From positions 2,387,001 through 2,451,000 of the forward strand of contig NZ_UGOD01000001.1 in assembly GCF_900461525.1 (NCBI RefSeq): a DNA stretch of 64,000 nucleotides, in the 5' to 3' direction. The notes below the pieces were generated by a model. That model saw only the letters and a program-made list of their open reading frames with translations. It was not told where the DNA came from and did not search any database. Of the stretch, positions 17,902 to 27,250 are shown piece after piece (position 1 is the first letter of the stretch; every line of letters starts with the position of its first letter). The position numbers and the translations under genes are program-made. This DNA comes from Legionella busanensis (GTDB lineage Bacteria > Pseudomonadota > Gammaproteobacteria > Legionellales > Legionellaceae).

Positions 17902-19632
17902 CTAAAGTGTAAACTGTTTATTATCTGTGCCTAAATGGTTAGATAACAAATCACTATATTTCGTAGAAAAGATGTGAAAAATTGGGTCATACTCTTGTAT
18001 TAATTGAAAAATTTCACCTACTTCCTTATCTTTTCTTCCTTGTTGGCTGATTAGAGCATTCACTAACTGATAAAAAGCGTCCCGAAATTCGCTATGTAAT
18101 AAAGTGTTACTGTTAGCGCTTATAAACTCTTTTTGTGCATCATACGGTAGCTTAACCACTAGTTTAATTAAAGCTTGCAAAGCTGCATAACGAACATGCC
18201 ACTCCGCATCCTTCAGTTTGGCTTCAATCTCTGTACATATTTTGCTTAGTTCAGTCAGCGGCACATGTAGGGCAAGTACTGCTAAACATTTTACTGCTGC
18301 TCGACGCATATTCTTATCTGCATCAGTTAATTTAGTCCTAACTTCCGTGCAAATTGCACTAAGCTCATGCGGTTGTCCGTATGGTGCAAGCCAGGATAAA
18401 GCATATGCCGCATCAGCATGCCCAGCTCCAGCATTCATTTTAGCCCTAGCTTCAATACATAGAGAAGTAAACTCCGGGCATTTTATATATGTTGCAAACC
18501 CAACTAAACATTTTACCGCAGCTTGGCGAACGCCCCACTTTGCATCAGCCAATTTAGCTTTGACCTCAATAAGTGTTGTGTTGACCTCGCTAGGTTGAGC
18601 AAATGGTAAAAGTGCTGCTAAACACTTTATAGCTGCTTTGCGAACCTCCCAATCAGGGTCATTCAATTTAGCTTTAATCTCAATAAGTATCTTACTAATA
18701 TCGCTTAGTTGAGCATGTGGCAAAAACGCCGCTAAACAATATAAAGCGGCTTCACGTGTAAACTCGTCCGCATGAGTCAATTGAGCTCTAGCTTCATTAC
18801 ATATCATACTAAGCTCAGCGGCTTTCATACACGTTGCAAGCACAGTTAAACATTTTACTGCCGCTTGGCGAACTTCCAAACTTTCATCAGTCAATTGCGC
18901 TCTAATCTTAGTGCATATCATCGTAAGTACGATGGGTTTTACGTATGGCACAAGGGCTGCTAAACATGTTACCGCTGTGTGACGAACAGAACCGTAAAAA
19001 TTACTCAATTTAAGACTAACCTCAGCGCATATGTTTGTAAGCACAATAGATTGGGCAAACGGCGCAAGCGCTGATAAACACTTAATTGCTTGATAAGCAT
19101 GCTTACTTGGCTCTTTTACCATTGCGCTCACAGAACTAATAAATATATCTAAATAAAGTGGTGGAAGATAAGGTACTAAATGAGTCAGCCAATTTAAGGC
19201 CAAGCAGATTTTTTCGCTATCCGTACTCTTTAATTGCGCCTCAATTTTATGGATTAGGCTAATATCAATTAAAGCAGGCTTATTCTCTAGTTTGCTTATA
19301 ACCAATAAAGCGGGTAATTTACTTTTAAAATTTAATAAAGGATTTTTGATAAGCTTAAATAAAGCATCGATTAATTGTTTTCGATTTTCATCCCTCAAAT
19401 AAGCTACGTCAATGACCGGGTTTACTTTCTTATTTAATAAGCTGTCTAATACATGTTGCTGATAAACAATCGCTTCAGGTCCTTGCTTAAATAATAAAGC
19501 AAGGGTCGCAATAAACGCTTGGTATTTATCCACTAATTGACATTGCTTATACAAGGTCTTGGCAGGTAATTTAGCATGAATAAGAAGAGCAATTTCTACG
19601 GGTAATGCTGCAAAAAACGTAGGCGATGGCAT
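17902..19632 (-). CDS. F-box-like plus HEAT-repeat protein, candidate ubiquitin-pathway effector
   Basis: 576 aa. Residues about 8-45 look like an F-box: LPVEIALLIHAKLPAKTLYK then QLVDKYQAFI, with the leading L-P and central hydrophobics. From about 125 to 500 lie roughly nine HEAT-type repeats of about 39 residues with the recurring helix pair VRQAAVKCLAALxP and LSxICTEIxAKLxDA. In eukaryotes F-box proteins bind Skp1 and use a repeat domain to pick substrates; Legionella effectors use the same plan. Here the repeat domain would bind a host target for SCF ubiquitination. No signal peptide. The F-box call rests on pattern, the HEAT call is strong. Confidence 0.8.
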   Translation of the reverse strand: MPSPTFFAALPVEIALLIHAKLPAKTLYKQCQLVDKYQAFIATLALLFKQGPEAIVYQQHVLDSLLNKKVNPVIDVAYLRDENRKQLIDALFKLIKNPLLNFKSKLPALLVISKLENKPALIDISLIHKIEAQLKSTDSEKICLALNWLTHLVPYLPPLYLDIFISSVSAMVKEPSKHAYQAIKCLSALAPFAQSIVLTNICAEVSLKLSNFYGSVRHTAVTCLAALVPYVKPIVLTMICTKIRAQLTDESLEVRQAAVKCLTVLATCMKAAELSMICNEARAQLTHADEFTREAALYCLAAFLPHAQLSDISKILIEIKAKLNDPDWEVRKAAIKCLAALLPFAQPSEVNTTLIEVKAKLADAKWGVRQAAVKCLVGFATYIKCPEFTSLCIEARAKMNAGAGHADAAYALSWLAPYGQPHELSAICTEVRTKLTDADKNMRRAAVKCLAVLALHVPLTELSKICTEIEAKLKDAEWHVRYAALQALIKLVVKLPYDAQKEFISANSNTLLHSEFRDAFYQLVNALISQQGRKDKEVGEIFQLIQEYDPIFHIFSTKYSDLLSNHLGTDNKQFTL

Positions 19633-19882
19633 AAATAATAGCTTTAAAAAATGATTATTTTATGCGCATATTTAATTTTTGCAATCACTTTCGCACTAAG
19701 CACCAGCTTAATTACATAATTGTTTTAAGTAGGGTCTTAAAAACAATGTTTTTTAAGACTTACTCATTTCCAATTAATACTAATCAATTAATTTATTGTA
19801 ATAACGATAAATTAGTTCATATACCAAATATAATATTAGTTGTACTGAGCGTACTACAATAGATCTACCCTCCCCTGCTATG

Positions 19883-21010
19883 TTATGACATGAATCGCGT
19901 GCTTGATAGACTTTTTACAAAATCACCTTCCTTTAGAGCCTTAGAGATAACTTTATCTAATTCCTCTTTGGAATAGGCCTCTTTCTTAGAGAAAATTTTG
20001 AGTGGCCATTTTTTTTCTGTATCTGGCTTGATTGACTTATCAATGAAATGGTCAATGGCTTTTACCGCCTTAGAGTCTAATTTTGTATCTAAAGATTGTT
20101 GTATCGCGGTAAGTATAATCTCTACTTCTTGCTTCAAAAGATAGGGAGGGAGTTTTTTATGAAACTGAAGATAACCTTGAATTAAATCATCTACCAAAGA
20201 GACTAACAATTCTTTTTTATCGCTTAAAGAGTGATAACTATCAAAACTGTCTTTATATAAAGCTAATCGATTTGTTTCTACTAAGAAGTCATACTGCCCA
20301 TTAAGGCGTCTTTCCGAGCTAACATATGCAACATTTTCTTTAAAAGAAATTTCCTCACTATATTGTAAATGAACTGTAACACTATTAGGAATACGAGCTT
20401 GCATGCCAATCTCAACTATTTCATTGTCACCGTTTCTTAATTCGGGTGGATGATTACGACCGCCAATAAAAAAACATAACGTTCCATCCTCGCATACCTT
20501 ATTAATTAAGGTAGAAAAGACTTGGTTAGGATTTATAAGTCTATCTACACTTCTTAAGTACTCAAACATGGCTTTATTTTTGCCATCTATATCATTATCC
20601 CATTTTCCATCATTTACTGAGAAAGGATCGCTTATCTCATTTTCAGCCCCCAAAACTAAAATACCCTTGTTAATTGCTGCTAAAATAAGAGTGAACAAAA
20701 CAATATCTGCTCCTTTAAAACCTTTTAAAGGGGTTTTTTCACCTTTTCTTGCTTGCGCCAACGCATCATATAACGCCTGATTTTGCTCTTGGTTTAAATG
20801 TTCAAGCACAAAGACTACTTTTCTTTTGGATTGAGCTAAAACATCTATATTAGCTAGCAAAGCAGCTATAGATGGGCTTTTCCCATGTTCTTCCCCTACT
20901 AAAATACTAGAAAGCTGGTCATTAGTGATTGCTGTTTTTAATAAATTTCTAAAGGTTTTCTGTCCATCTAAAATAATTTGATTAGTAATGTTCTCAGAAG
21001 AAGATGCCAT
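19883..21010 (-). CDS. Tiki/ChaN/EreA-superfamily-like protein
   Basis: 375 aa, no signal peptide. Motifs of the Tiki/ChaN/erythromycin-esterase-like fold appear in order: LVGEEHGKS (G39-E-E-H42), a strand with an acid VVFVLEHL (E70), ILVLGAENE (E122) and FFIGGRNHP (H186). These acids and histidines form the metal or catalytic site in that fold. The C-terminal 150 residues are helical and charged, not part of the core. Possible roles are protease, esterase or heme binding. It sits alone between effector candidates; assignment is by motif only. Confidence 0.6.
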   Translation of the reverse strand: MASSSENITNQIILDGQKTFRNLLKTAITNDQLSSILVGEEHGKSPSIAALLANIDVLAQSKRKVVFVLEHLNQEQNQALYDALAQARKGEKTPLKGFKGADIVLFTLILAAINKGILVLGAENEISDPFSVNDGKWDNDIDGKNKAMFEYLRSVDRLINPNQVFSTLINKVCEDGTLCFFIGGRNHPPELRNGDNEIVEIGMQARIPNSVTVHLQYSEEISFKENVAYVSSERRLNGQYDFLVETNRLALYKDSFDSYHSLSDKKELLVSLVDDLIQGYLQFHKKLPPYLLKQEVEIILTAIQQSLDTKLDSKAVKAIDHFIDKSIKPDTEKKWPLKIFSKKEAYSKEELDKVISKALKEGDFVKSLSSTRFMS

Positions 21011-21353
21011 AGCTAAGCCTTGTAAATAAGGAATATACTTATATTTTGGCTAACCTTAGCTATTATGCAAGTTGACCTATTAGAAAGGATGATAGAATTG
21101 AAATAAATTCTCATTAATAAAAATTTACCTTTTATTTAAATATCCTTATCTTGCGCTTAATAATTTCTAAAACTTTTAGAAAAGAGCTTTAAAATCTATC
21201 TTTTACGTCTATTTCTAAAAGATTTTTTTTACAGTCAAGGTCTCCCCTGATTAAGTCGCATTTATGTATAAATTTTTAAGCCAGCAAAGCTTAATATTAA
21301 ATATTTTGAACAAATTGATTAATTTTTATAAAATGAATTATAATTAAGAGATT
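21011..21353. other. Intergenic between divergent genes
   Basis: About 340 bp. It contains CTTAATATT (about 21288-21297), half of a PmrA-type site of Legionella, but the second half-site is poor, so no operator is called. Confidence 0.4.
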
Positions 21354-22451
21354 ATGATAAGACGTTTTATTCAAGCTGCGATACTTATTTTTTTCTCTGA
21401 AGTAACAGCCTCTACTATACTAGGATTTGAAGAACATGCTCCCCCTTCGCTAGCGGATCATCTTCATTTGTCTCCAAATGATCCGGTGGACGGGGGCTGG
21501 CTTCCTAATCTTACGGGCTTGCCACTTAATAACCAAGTTAGTTTATTAAATGCGCGTGTGGTTGACCTGGTAAAGAATGAAAAAGATAAACAATGCGCTT
21601 TAGTAAATTCAAATCTTAGGCTGCTGATTTTTCAGCATTTTCTCGTTTATCAATATATGGCCAATGCCCAAAATACTTATTTTGATGATCAAACAGCTTA
21701 TCAATGGGCCCATATTTTAGCGATGATTCTTAAAGAAAGTAGTGGTGATTCGGCAGGCATCACCGATATGAATGGTCATTCAATTTCTACTTATAAACCC
21801 CAAACTAATTTAGAGCAATGGAGACAAATATTAACTCTTGCCCAACAAAGGCATATTCAATTTAATTATCAAACCAACTTTGGTTTAACCCAAACGTCAG
21901 CGGATAGGTTATTTAATGCATTTCACTTAGGGCGTAATACATCATATGATACTGCTTTTTTAGAAGGTAAAGAAGGTGCTGCAACCCCAAGGAAAGTAGA
22001 TTTAAATACCGCAATTGCTATCCGCAGGCTAATTTGGTTCTACCAAGATTTTGCTCAAGGTAGGATATCACAAGCAGATAGTCGTCTTCATCAAATGAAT
22101 ATTAGTGATCCCTATTTTATGGACCAATATCAAGCAGGTTTAGAAATGACAGTTGTATATTGTGGCACACGCTTCATGTTTCGTGAAAGTCAACTAAAAA
22201 AAGGCTTATTAAAAAAAGCTGTTGCCTCTATTGCTTATTGCAAACTTGGCAATTCAAAGAGTGGATATGGCTTACATGAAATAGATCAAGAATGCTTCGC
22301 CCAATGGGTTACTTTATGCCCAGCTTTAAACATCGATATTGCTCTCCTTACCCCTCTTAGTTATTTCGCTACTCGGGGAGAAAAGCCAATTTGTGAAGAA
22401 ACCTTTAAAGAGTTAATTAATAAAAAGTCACTTGCCAAACAATCGTTATAA
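21354..22451 (+). CDS. Exported lysozyme/SLT-like protein
   Basis: 365 aa with an N-terminal signal-like segment (MIRRFIQAAILIFFSEVTAS). The middle has a layout like lytic transglycosylases: a Glu followed by Ser after a helix (ILAMILKESSGDSAG, E128), and later FGLTQTSADRLF (about 176-188), like the GLMQ-x-x-P-x-T-A block of that fold. Several Cys are in the second half. If the fold is right, it would cut peptidoglycan in the periplasm, with E128 as catalytic acid. Overall similarity is weak; it could also be a non-enzymatic relative. Confidence 0.55.
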   Translation: MIRRFIQAAILIFFSEVTASTILGFEEHAPPSLADHLHLSPNDPVDGGWLPNLTGLPLNNQVSLLNARVVDLVKNEKDKQCALVNSNLRLLIFQHFLVYQYMANAQNTYFDDQTAYQWAHILAMILKESSGDSAGITDMNGHSISTYKPQTNLEQWRQILTLAQQRHIQFNYQTNFGLTQTSADRLFNAFHLGRNTSYDTAFLEGKEGAATPRKVDLNTAIAIRRLIWFYQDFAQGRISQADSRLHQMNISDPYFMDQYQAGLEMTVVYCGTRFMFRESQLKKGLLKKAVASIAYCKLGNSKSGYGLHEIDQECFAQWVTLCPALNIDIALLTPLSYFATRGEKPICEETFKELINKKSLAKQSL

Positions 22452-22483
22452 GGTTTTCTATAAATGAATACTTAATAGTTTTA

Positions 22484-22513
22484 TTAAAAAATAATCTTTT
22501 TGAGACTATTTTT
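22484..22513 (+). terminator. Probable intrinsic terminator
   Basis: AAAAATAATCT / AGACTATTTTT with a five-base loop and TTTTTAAC following, about 35 bp beyond the stop of the gene ending at 22451. One mismatch in the stem. Confidence 0.4.
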
Positions 22514-22556
22514 AACTCTTCCTTTCCCAGTATCAATTATTAATATAAAAATAATA

Positions 22557-24191
22557 TTATTCTTTCTCAAGAGGAAGGCTAAGTGTAAAATTAGCACCTT
22601 GATTAATACCTTTTGACTCTACCTTTAGCTCTCCACCTAAGTCAATTGCTAACAAAGCACAATTATGTAAACCATAACCATGTCCATTTGATTTAGTAGT
22701 AAAGCCAAATGAAAAAATTTTTTGTAGATCTTCCTTGGCTATACCTATGCCGTTGTCTTTAATAATAACTTCAAGCCATCTTTTTTCTGTAAGTAGCTCT
22801 AACCTTATTACCAATCTTTTCTCATTTTTATTACTGATTGCTAAAGAGTCGATAGCGTTTTTAATTAAATTAATCAGAATTTGTTGTATTTTATTTTTAA
22901 CCGATAAAAAAGATGGAAGTGGCTTAAATTGCCGTTCTACATTAATATTAACTTTTCTAAGCCGATTAGCAAATAACGGCAAAATATCTTCAATTAACTC
23001 AGTGAGTTCAATAGGCTCAAGAAGACTTACACCAGGGCGACTAGATTCTTGTTGCATTATAATGAGTTGATTTACATGTGTGAGGTTTTTGTCTAAATTT
23101 TCTAACTCTTCTTGTCTTTTTACTTTTTCATTTTCTAATTTTTCAATTAACCCTTTAAAATAAGGCATAACTACTTTACCGCGCTCATCATGAGCTAGAA
23201 AATAATCTAAATTATTTTTATTTTTTTCTAGCAAGTCTAACAACTTAGGTAATTTAGCTATCGATGATTGTTGATTAGTTTCTGTGAGCAAAGCAACGGA
23301 AGTATTAATACTATTTAAAACATTCCCAACATTGTGAAGAATACTGGTAGCAATCTCAGCAACTCCTGCAGAGCGAGAGGTTTCAATCAAAGTTGTTTTA
23401 GCCTTATCTAGTTTAAGTAACATTCGATTTAGGTGCTCTTGTAATTCGCCTATTTCATCTTGACTCAAGATAGGAAGTAAGGGCTCTAAATTATCATAAT
23501 CAATATTTTTAGCAAACTGACTAAGATAAATAAGAGGATTTGATATTATTTTTGCTAGAAAAAAACTAAGAATGACAATAACTAATATAATGATAAGATT
23601 TAAAAACAAAGTTAGGTTTGTTAAATGGCGAGCAGCCAGATTAATTTTTTCACGTTCATCATCAATATTAGCTGACTCTTGTAAGAGTAATGTGTCAATG
23701 TAATGATTAAGTTGCTTTCCTTTATTTTGTAGTATTGTTTCTTGGTCATTGATACGCGGTATATGTTGCTTTTGTTCTTTAGCAGAAAAAACATTTAAAG
23801 CAGAAATCATAACCTCATCTCGCAAATTAGTAAGTCGCTTTACATGTACATCTACTTGCTGATGATGATAATAACTGTAATTTTTCGCTTGCTCTCCTAG
23901 CTCTTCTAGCAAAGATAAAAACTCATCCTTAACAGCGCCCACCTTGTCAGGTGTATTAGTATTCCCCGCTGTTTGTTGAAATTTAACACTTAAATTTTCA
24001 ATAAATAAATTAATGCGATTATTTAAATTTTGCATTCTTAACAATGATTCAAGCCGTGGGACAGTGCTATCCACGAAAATCAAAAAATTTTTTTTAACAT
24101 CTAAGTATTTCGTTAGTAAATAAAGGTTAACCGGTACAAAAAGCATGACTACTAAGAACATACTTAATAAAATTTTATGTCGAATACTCAT
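22557..24191 (-). CDS. Membrane sensor histidine kinase
   Basis: 544 aa. TM helix 1 (about 8-27), periplasmic helical sensor (about 30-190), TM helix 2 (about 195-214), HAMP (215-265), then a dimerisation helix with phospho-acceptor H286 in TSILHNVGNVLNSIN. The ATPase domain shows N-box LINLIKNAIDSL, G1 DNGIGI, F-box FSFGFTTKS and G2 GHGYGLHNCALLA. The H-box HNVGN type is common in kinases with four-helix sensors. It directly follows the phosphatase gene (stop and start adjacent, no gap), the third gene of an operon whose first encodes a REC-GGDEF-EAL protein, its probable phosphorylation target. Confidence 0.92.
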   Translation of the reverse strand: MSIRHKILLSMFLVVMLFVPVNLYLLTKYLDVKKNFLIFVDSTVPRLESLLRMQNLNNRINLFIENLSVKFQQTAGNTNTPDKVGAVKDEFLSLLEELGEQAKNYSYYHHQQVDVHVKRLTNLRDEVMISALNVFSAKEQKQHIPRINDQETILQNKGKQLNHYIDTLLLQESANIDDEREKINLAARHLTNLTLFLNLIIILVIVILSFFLAKIISNPLIYLSQFAKNIDYDNLEPLLPILSQDEIGELQEHLNRMLLKLDKAKTTLIETSRSAGVAEIATSILHNVGNVLNSINTSVALLTETNQQSSIAKLPKLLDLLEKNKNNLDYFLAHDERGKVVMPYFKGLIEKLENEKVKRQEELENLDKNLTHVNQLIIMQQESSRPGVSLLEPIELTELIEDILPLFANRLRKVNINVERQFKPLPSFLSVKNKIQQILINLIKNAIDSLAISNKNEKRLVIRLELLTEKRWLEVIIKDNGIGIAKEDLQKIFSFGFTTKSNGHGYGLHNCALLAIDLGGELKVESKGINQGANFTLSLPLEKE

Positions 24192-25370
24192 TTACTCATT
24201 TACCACTATAGTTTGTGACTGTGCCTGCAAAACAGCATGAGCTACTTTCTCGCCCAACTTTAATCCTTCGCTGCCATCGATAGGAAAATGAATTCCTCCC
24301 CAAACACGGCTTGAGCTTGCCTGGTGAGCCTCTTCCCACCAAAGCGATTTATTTTTAGGAAAATAATACGTTAAAATCGTTGCTGCAGCAGCAGAAATAC
24401 AGGAGTGTCCAGCCGGGTAACTTGGATGGTTTGGCGTAGGCATGACTGTATGAATATTAGGATTTAACATAAACGGACGCTTTATCCAATAAGTATATTT
24501 CGCATTAAATAATGCTATTACTGCATCGGCTATGCCCATAGAAAGTACTGAGCGAACAAAGACTACTTTAGAAAACGGAATTTGCTCTCTATCCATGTAA
24601 TCATTAGCAAATTTCAACCAAATACCAGGTGGTGTAACGGTGGAAGGATTTCCTGCCCAAAATACGACAGCCTTAGTCTGTTCAGGCGTGATACTAGATA
24701 ACGCTTTTTCTGTTTGTTTAAGTTGTGCTTGCCATGCGGGGTCATTAGGCTTAGGTGGATTAGGGGATAAATATTGTTTTACAGAGCTAATAAACCATGG
24801 TGCCCAGGAGCCAACTTCTTGCCCAAAAAATGGTTTAACGCCAGCCCAATAGCCTTCTCCGGCAAGTTGAGGAGATAAACGCTCGTTTAGTCTGTCTTTT
24901 GCAATCCGTTGTTTGATTTTACCTAAAACAAGATCACTTAAGCGGCGTGAAAAACGATCATCATTATTAACAGTAAGCTTAATATTTAAACAGCTATCAG
25001 GGAAGAATAAGCAAAGCACTTCACTAGAGACTATATCAAGACTCCCTATAAATTGATGTTTCGAATTAAATGCCAAAAAAGCGGCATCACGCTGGGCTGT
25101 CGTGACATAAGCATAGAGTTTTGAAGCTGGCGCATCAGCTAATTTATGAGATTTAACTAAGTCAAACATTAAATTATCCCATTTTTTTAGGGAACTTGTA
25201 GTCATTAACTTATTAGACTGTAATTGAAATAAAGATGCTTGTTCCTCTGGCGTATATGTAAAATAAGTAGGTAATTGCTGGGTTTTAGTATTAGATAAAT
25301 AAAAATAAAGGCCAGTTAGAATAATAATTAGTGATACGCTTAAGCTTAAGGCTAACCAACCCTTTTTCAT
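24192..25370 (-). CDS. PAP2 / vanadium-dependent haloperoxidase-type phosphatase
   Basis: 392 aa with an N-terminal membrane anchor or signal (WLALSLSVSLIIILTGLYFYL). The three PAP2 motifs are present: K-x6-RP (K291-YTYWIK-RP299), PAGH (319-322) and SR-x5-H-x3-D (S354, R355, H361, D365 in SSRVWGGIHFPID). The long insert before motif 1 is like the vanadium haloperoxidase branch. Function may be a phosphatase on lipids or phospho-sugars outside the inner membrane. Two bases separate it from the upstream REC-GGDEF-EAL gene and its AAGGAAT ribosome site lies in that gene's end, so it is translationally coupled. Confidence 0.9.
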   Translation of the reverse strand: MKKGWLALSLSVSLIIILTGLYFYLSNTKTQQLPTYFTYTPEEQASLFQLQSNKLMTTSSLKKWDNLMFDLVKSHKLADAPASKLYAYVTTAQRDAAFLAFNSKHQFIGSLDIVSSEVLCLFFPDSCLNIKLTVNNDDRFSRRLSDLVLGKIKQRIAKDRLNERLSPQLAGEGYWAGVKPFFGQEVGSWAPWFISSVKQYLSPNPPKPNDPAWQAQLKQTEKALSSITPEQTKAVVFWAGNPSTVTPPGIWLKFANDYMDREQIPFSKVVFVRSVLSMGIADAVIALFNAKYTYWIKRPFMLNPNIHTVMPTPNHPSYPAGHSCISAAAATILTYYFPKNKSLWWEEAHQASSSRVWGGIHFPIDGSEGLKLGEKVAHAVLQAQSQTIVVNE

Positions 25371-25372
25371 CG

Positions 25373-27250
25373 TTATTCCTTTCGGACTTGTTTTAACATA
25401 TCCTTAATTGCATCAGGATTGTTTAATAATTGGGTCAGGTCTTCTGCAGGCAAGGGTTTACTAAAATAAAAGCCTTGAATTTGATCACAGCGGTACCCTT
25501 TTAAAAAATCAAGCTGCTTTTGTGTTTCTACTCCTTCAGCAAGAACATCTAAATTTAAACTTTTCGCCATCGAAATAATTGCCTGAATAATTAGCTCATC
25601 ATTCCCATTACACTGAATATTATTTATAAAAGAGCGGTCTATTTTTAATCGATTTAAAGCCATTGTACGTAAATGATGTAAATTAGAATAACCCGTACCA
25701 AAATCATCTAATGCAATTTGTATACCAAAGCTTTTTAATTCATTAATCTTATCAATAATAGAAGGGTTAATAATGGCGCTTTCACTTAATTCTAGCTCAA
25801 GGTATTGAGGTGCTAGATTTACTTCACTTAATATCGACTTTACTTTTCCTATAAAATCAATCTGACTTAACTGTTGAGAAGTAATGTTAACAGCCATCCG
25901 TATCGGTGCTAAACCTGCTTCTTGCCAAGCCTTATTTTGTTTACATGCTTCTTTTAAAGTCCACTCACCTATAGGAATGATTAAGCCTGTACGCTCTGCA
26001 ATAAGAATAAAATCTATCGGCAAAAGTAGGCCTTTTGAAGGGTGCTTCCAACGTATCAATGCTTCAACGGCTTCTAATTTATGCTCTTGTATATGAAATT
26101 GTGGCTGATACCATAATTCTAACTCTTTTTTTGCTAACGCTTGATATAATTCCGTTTCAAGCTTTAACTGCTCTAATACATTCTCATTCATTTCATAAGA
26201 GTAAAATTGAAACTGATCGCCGCCTAACTTTTTAGCATGATACATTGCTGTATCAGCATTACGTAAAAGATTATCTACCTCCTGGCCATCTTGAGGACAT
26301 AAAGCTACTCCCATACTACTAGTAACACCTAAAGTATGACCCATAATTTGTAAAGGTTCTTTAATAATATGGATTACTTTGTTAGCAATTTTTGCTATGT
26401 CGTCTAGGTTAATTAGTTCAGTAATCAGCAATACAAACTCGTCTCCCCCAAGCCTTGCTAACGTATCAAAAGAGCGGACTGCAGATTGTAAGCGTTGCGC
26501 TAACATATGCAATAATTCATCACCTGCTGAATGTCCTAAACTATCATTAATTAATTTAAACCGATCTAGGTCAAAAAATAAAATAGCAAATTGGGTTTGA
26601 TAACGCTTATAAGTAGCGATGGCTTGCTGTATTCTATCTTGAAGAAGTACTCGATTAGCTAACCCTGTGAGGGCATCGTGTGTCGCATGAAATTTTAGTT
26701 CTTCCGTCCTTTTTTGTACTTCTTGTTCAAGCGATAGCGTATAAACGCGCGACTCCCGAAGCAACTTCCACTTTCTTGTTAATGCATAAGCTAATTGACG
26801 TACTGCAATATGATCAAAAGGCTTTTTTAAGATAAGAAAATTATCGCTATGTCCTAATTCTTCAATAGTTTCTTCCCAAGTATAATCAGAATAGGCTGTG
26901 CATATCACTACATGAAGATCAGCATCAATTTTCCAGATATTTTTAATCGTCTCAATGCCATTCCAACCCGGCGGCATACGAATATCTACAAAGGCAAGTG
27001 CATAGGGTTTTTTATCTTCAATTGCCTTTTTGATAAGTGCTGCGCCTTCGTGACCTTGCGTTGCTGTATCGATTTTAAAGCGTGGTAAAATTAAATTATC
27101 TGGAGAATTAGGGATTTTCTCAAATAGTTTTTCTTCAAACTCTTCAAGTTCATTTGGAATAGGTTTTGTAAGTATTTTTAGAAAGTCTTTATGAATTTCT
27201 ACATTATCATCAATGATGATAATACGAAAATCATACTTAAGATCATCCAT
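25373..27250 (-). CDS. Response regulator with GGDEF and EAL domains
   Basis: 625 aa: receiver (about 8-155), a coiled linker, GGDEF (185-350) and EAL (365-615). The receiver has acidic pair D14/D15, phospho-acceptor D89 (ALAFVDIRMPP), T118 and K143. The GGDEF motif is intact (RLGGDEFVLL, 268-272) with an inhibitory RxxD site five residues before it (R259-D262). The EAL signature is EALIRW (396-401), with DDFGTGYSN and LAEGVET, so both synthesis and breakdown of c-di-GMP look possible. First gene of a three-gene operon; the kinase at the end is the likely phospho-donor. Confidence 0.95.
   Translation of the reverse strand: MDDLKYDFRIIIIDDNVEIHKDFLKILTKPIPNELEEFEEKLFEKIPNSPDNLILPRFKIDTATQGHEGAALIKKAIEDKKPYALAFVDIRMPPGWNGIETIKNIWKIDADLHVVICTAYSDYTWEETIEELGHSDNFLILKKPFDHIAVRQLAYALTRKWKLLRESRVYTLSLEQEVQKRTEELKFHATHDALTGLANRVLLQDRIQQAIATYKRYQTQFAILFFDLDRFKLINDSLGHSAGDELLHMLAQRLQSAVRSFDTLARLGGDEFVLLITELINLDDIAKIANKVIHIIKEPLQIMGHTLGVTSSMGVALCPQDGQEVDNLLRNADTAMYHAKKLGGDQFQFYSYEMNENVLEQLKLETELYQALAKKELELWYQPQFHIQEHKLEAVEALIRWKHPSKGLLLPIDFILIAERTGLIIPIGEWTLKEACKQNKAWQEAGLAPIRMAVNITSQQLSQIDFIGKVKSILSEVNLAPQYLELELSESAIINPSIIDKINELKSFGIQIALDDFGTGYSNLHHLRTMALNRLKIDRSFINNIQCNGNDELIIQAIISMAKSLNLDVLAEGVETQKQLDFLKGYRCDQIQGFYFSKPLPAEDLTQLLNNPDAIKDMLKQVRKE

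Noticed and set aside
18218-18598. Plus-strand 126-codon frame opposite the HEAT repeats
   Set aside because: Complement of a repeated coding sequence; repeats in the HEAT gene explain its open length.
21288-21308. PmrA-like operator (CTTAATATT)
   Set aside because: Only one half-site is good and it lies before an exported enzyme-like gene; too common in AT-rich DNA.
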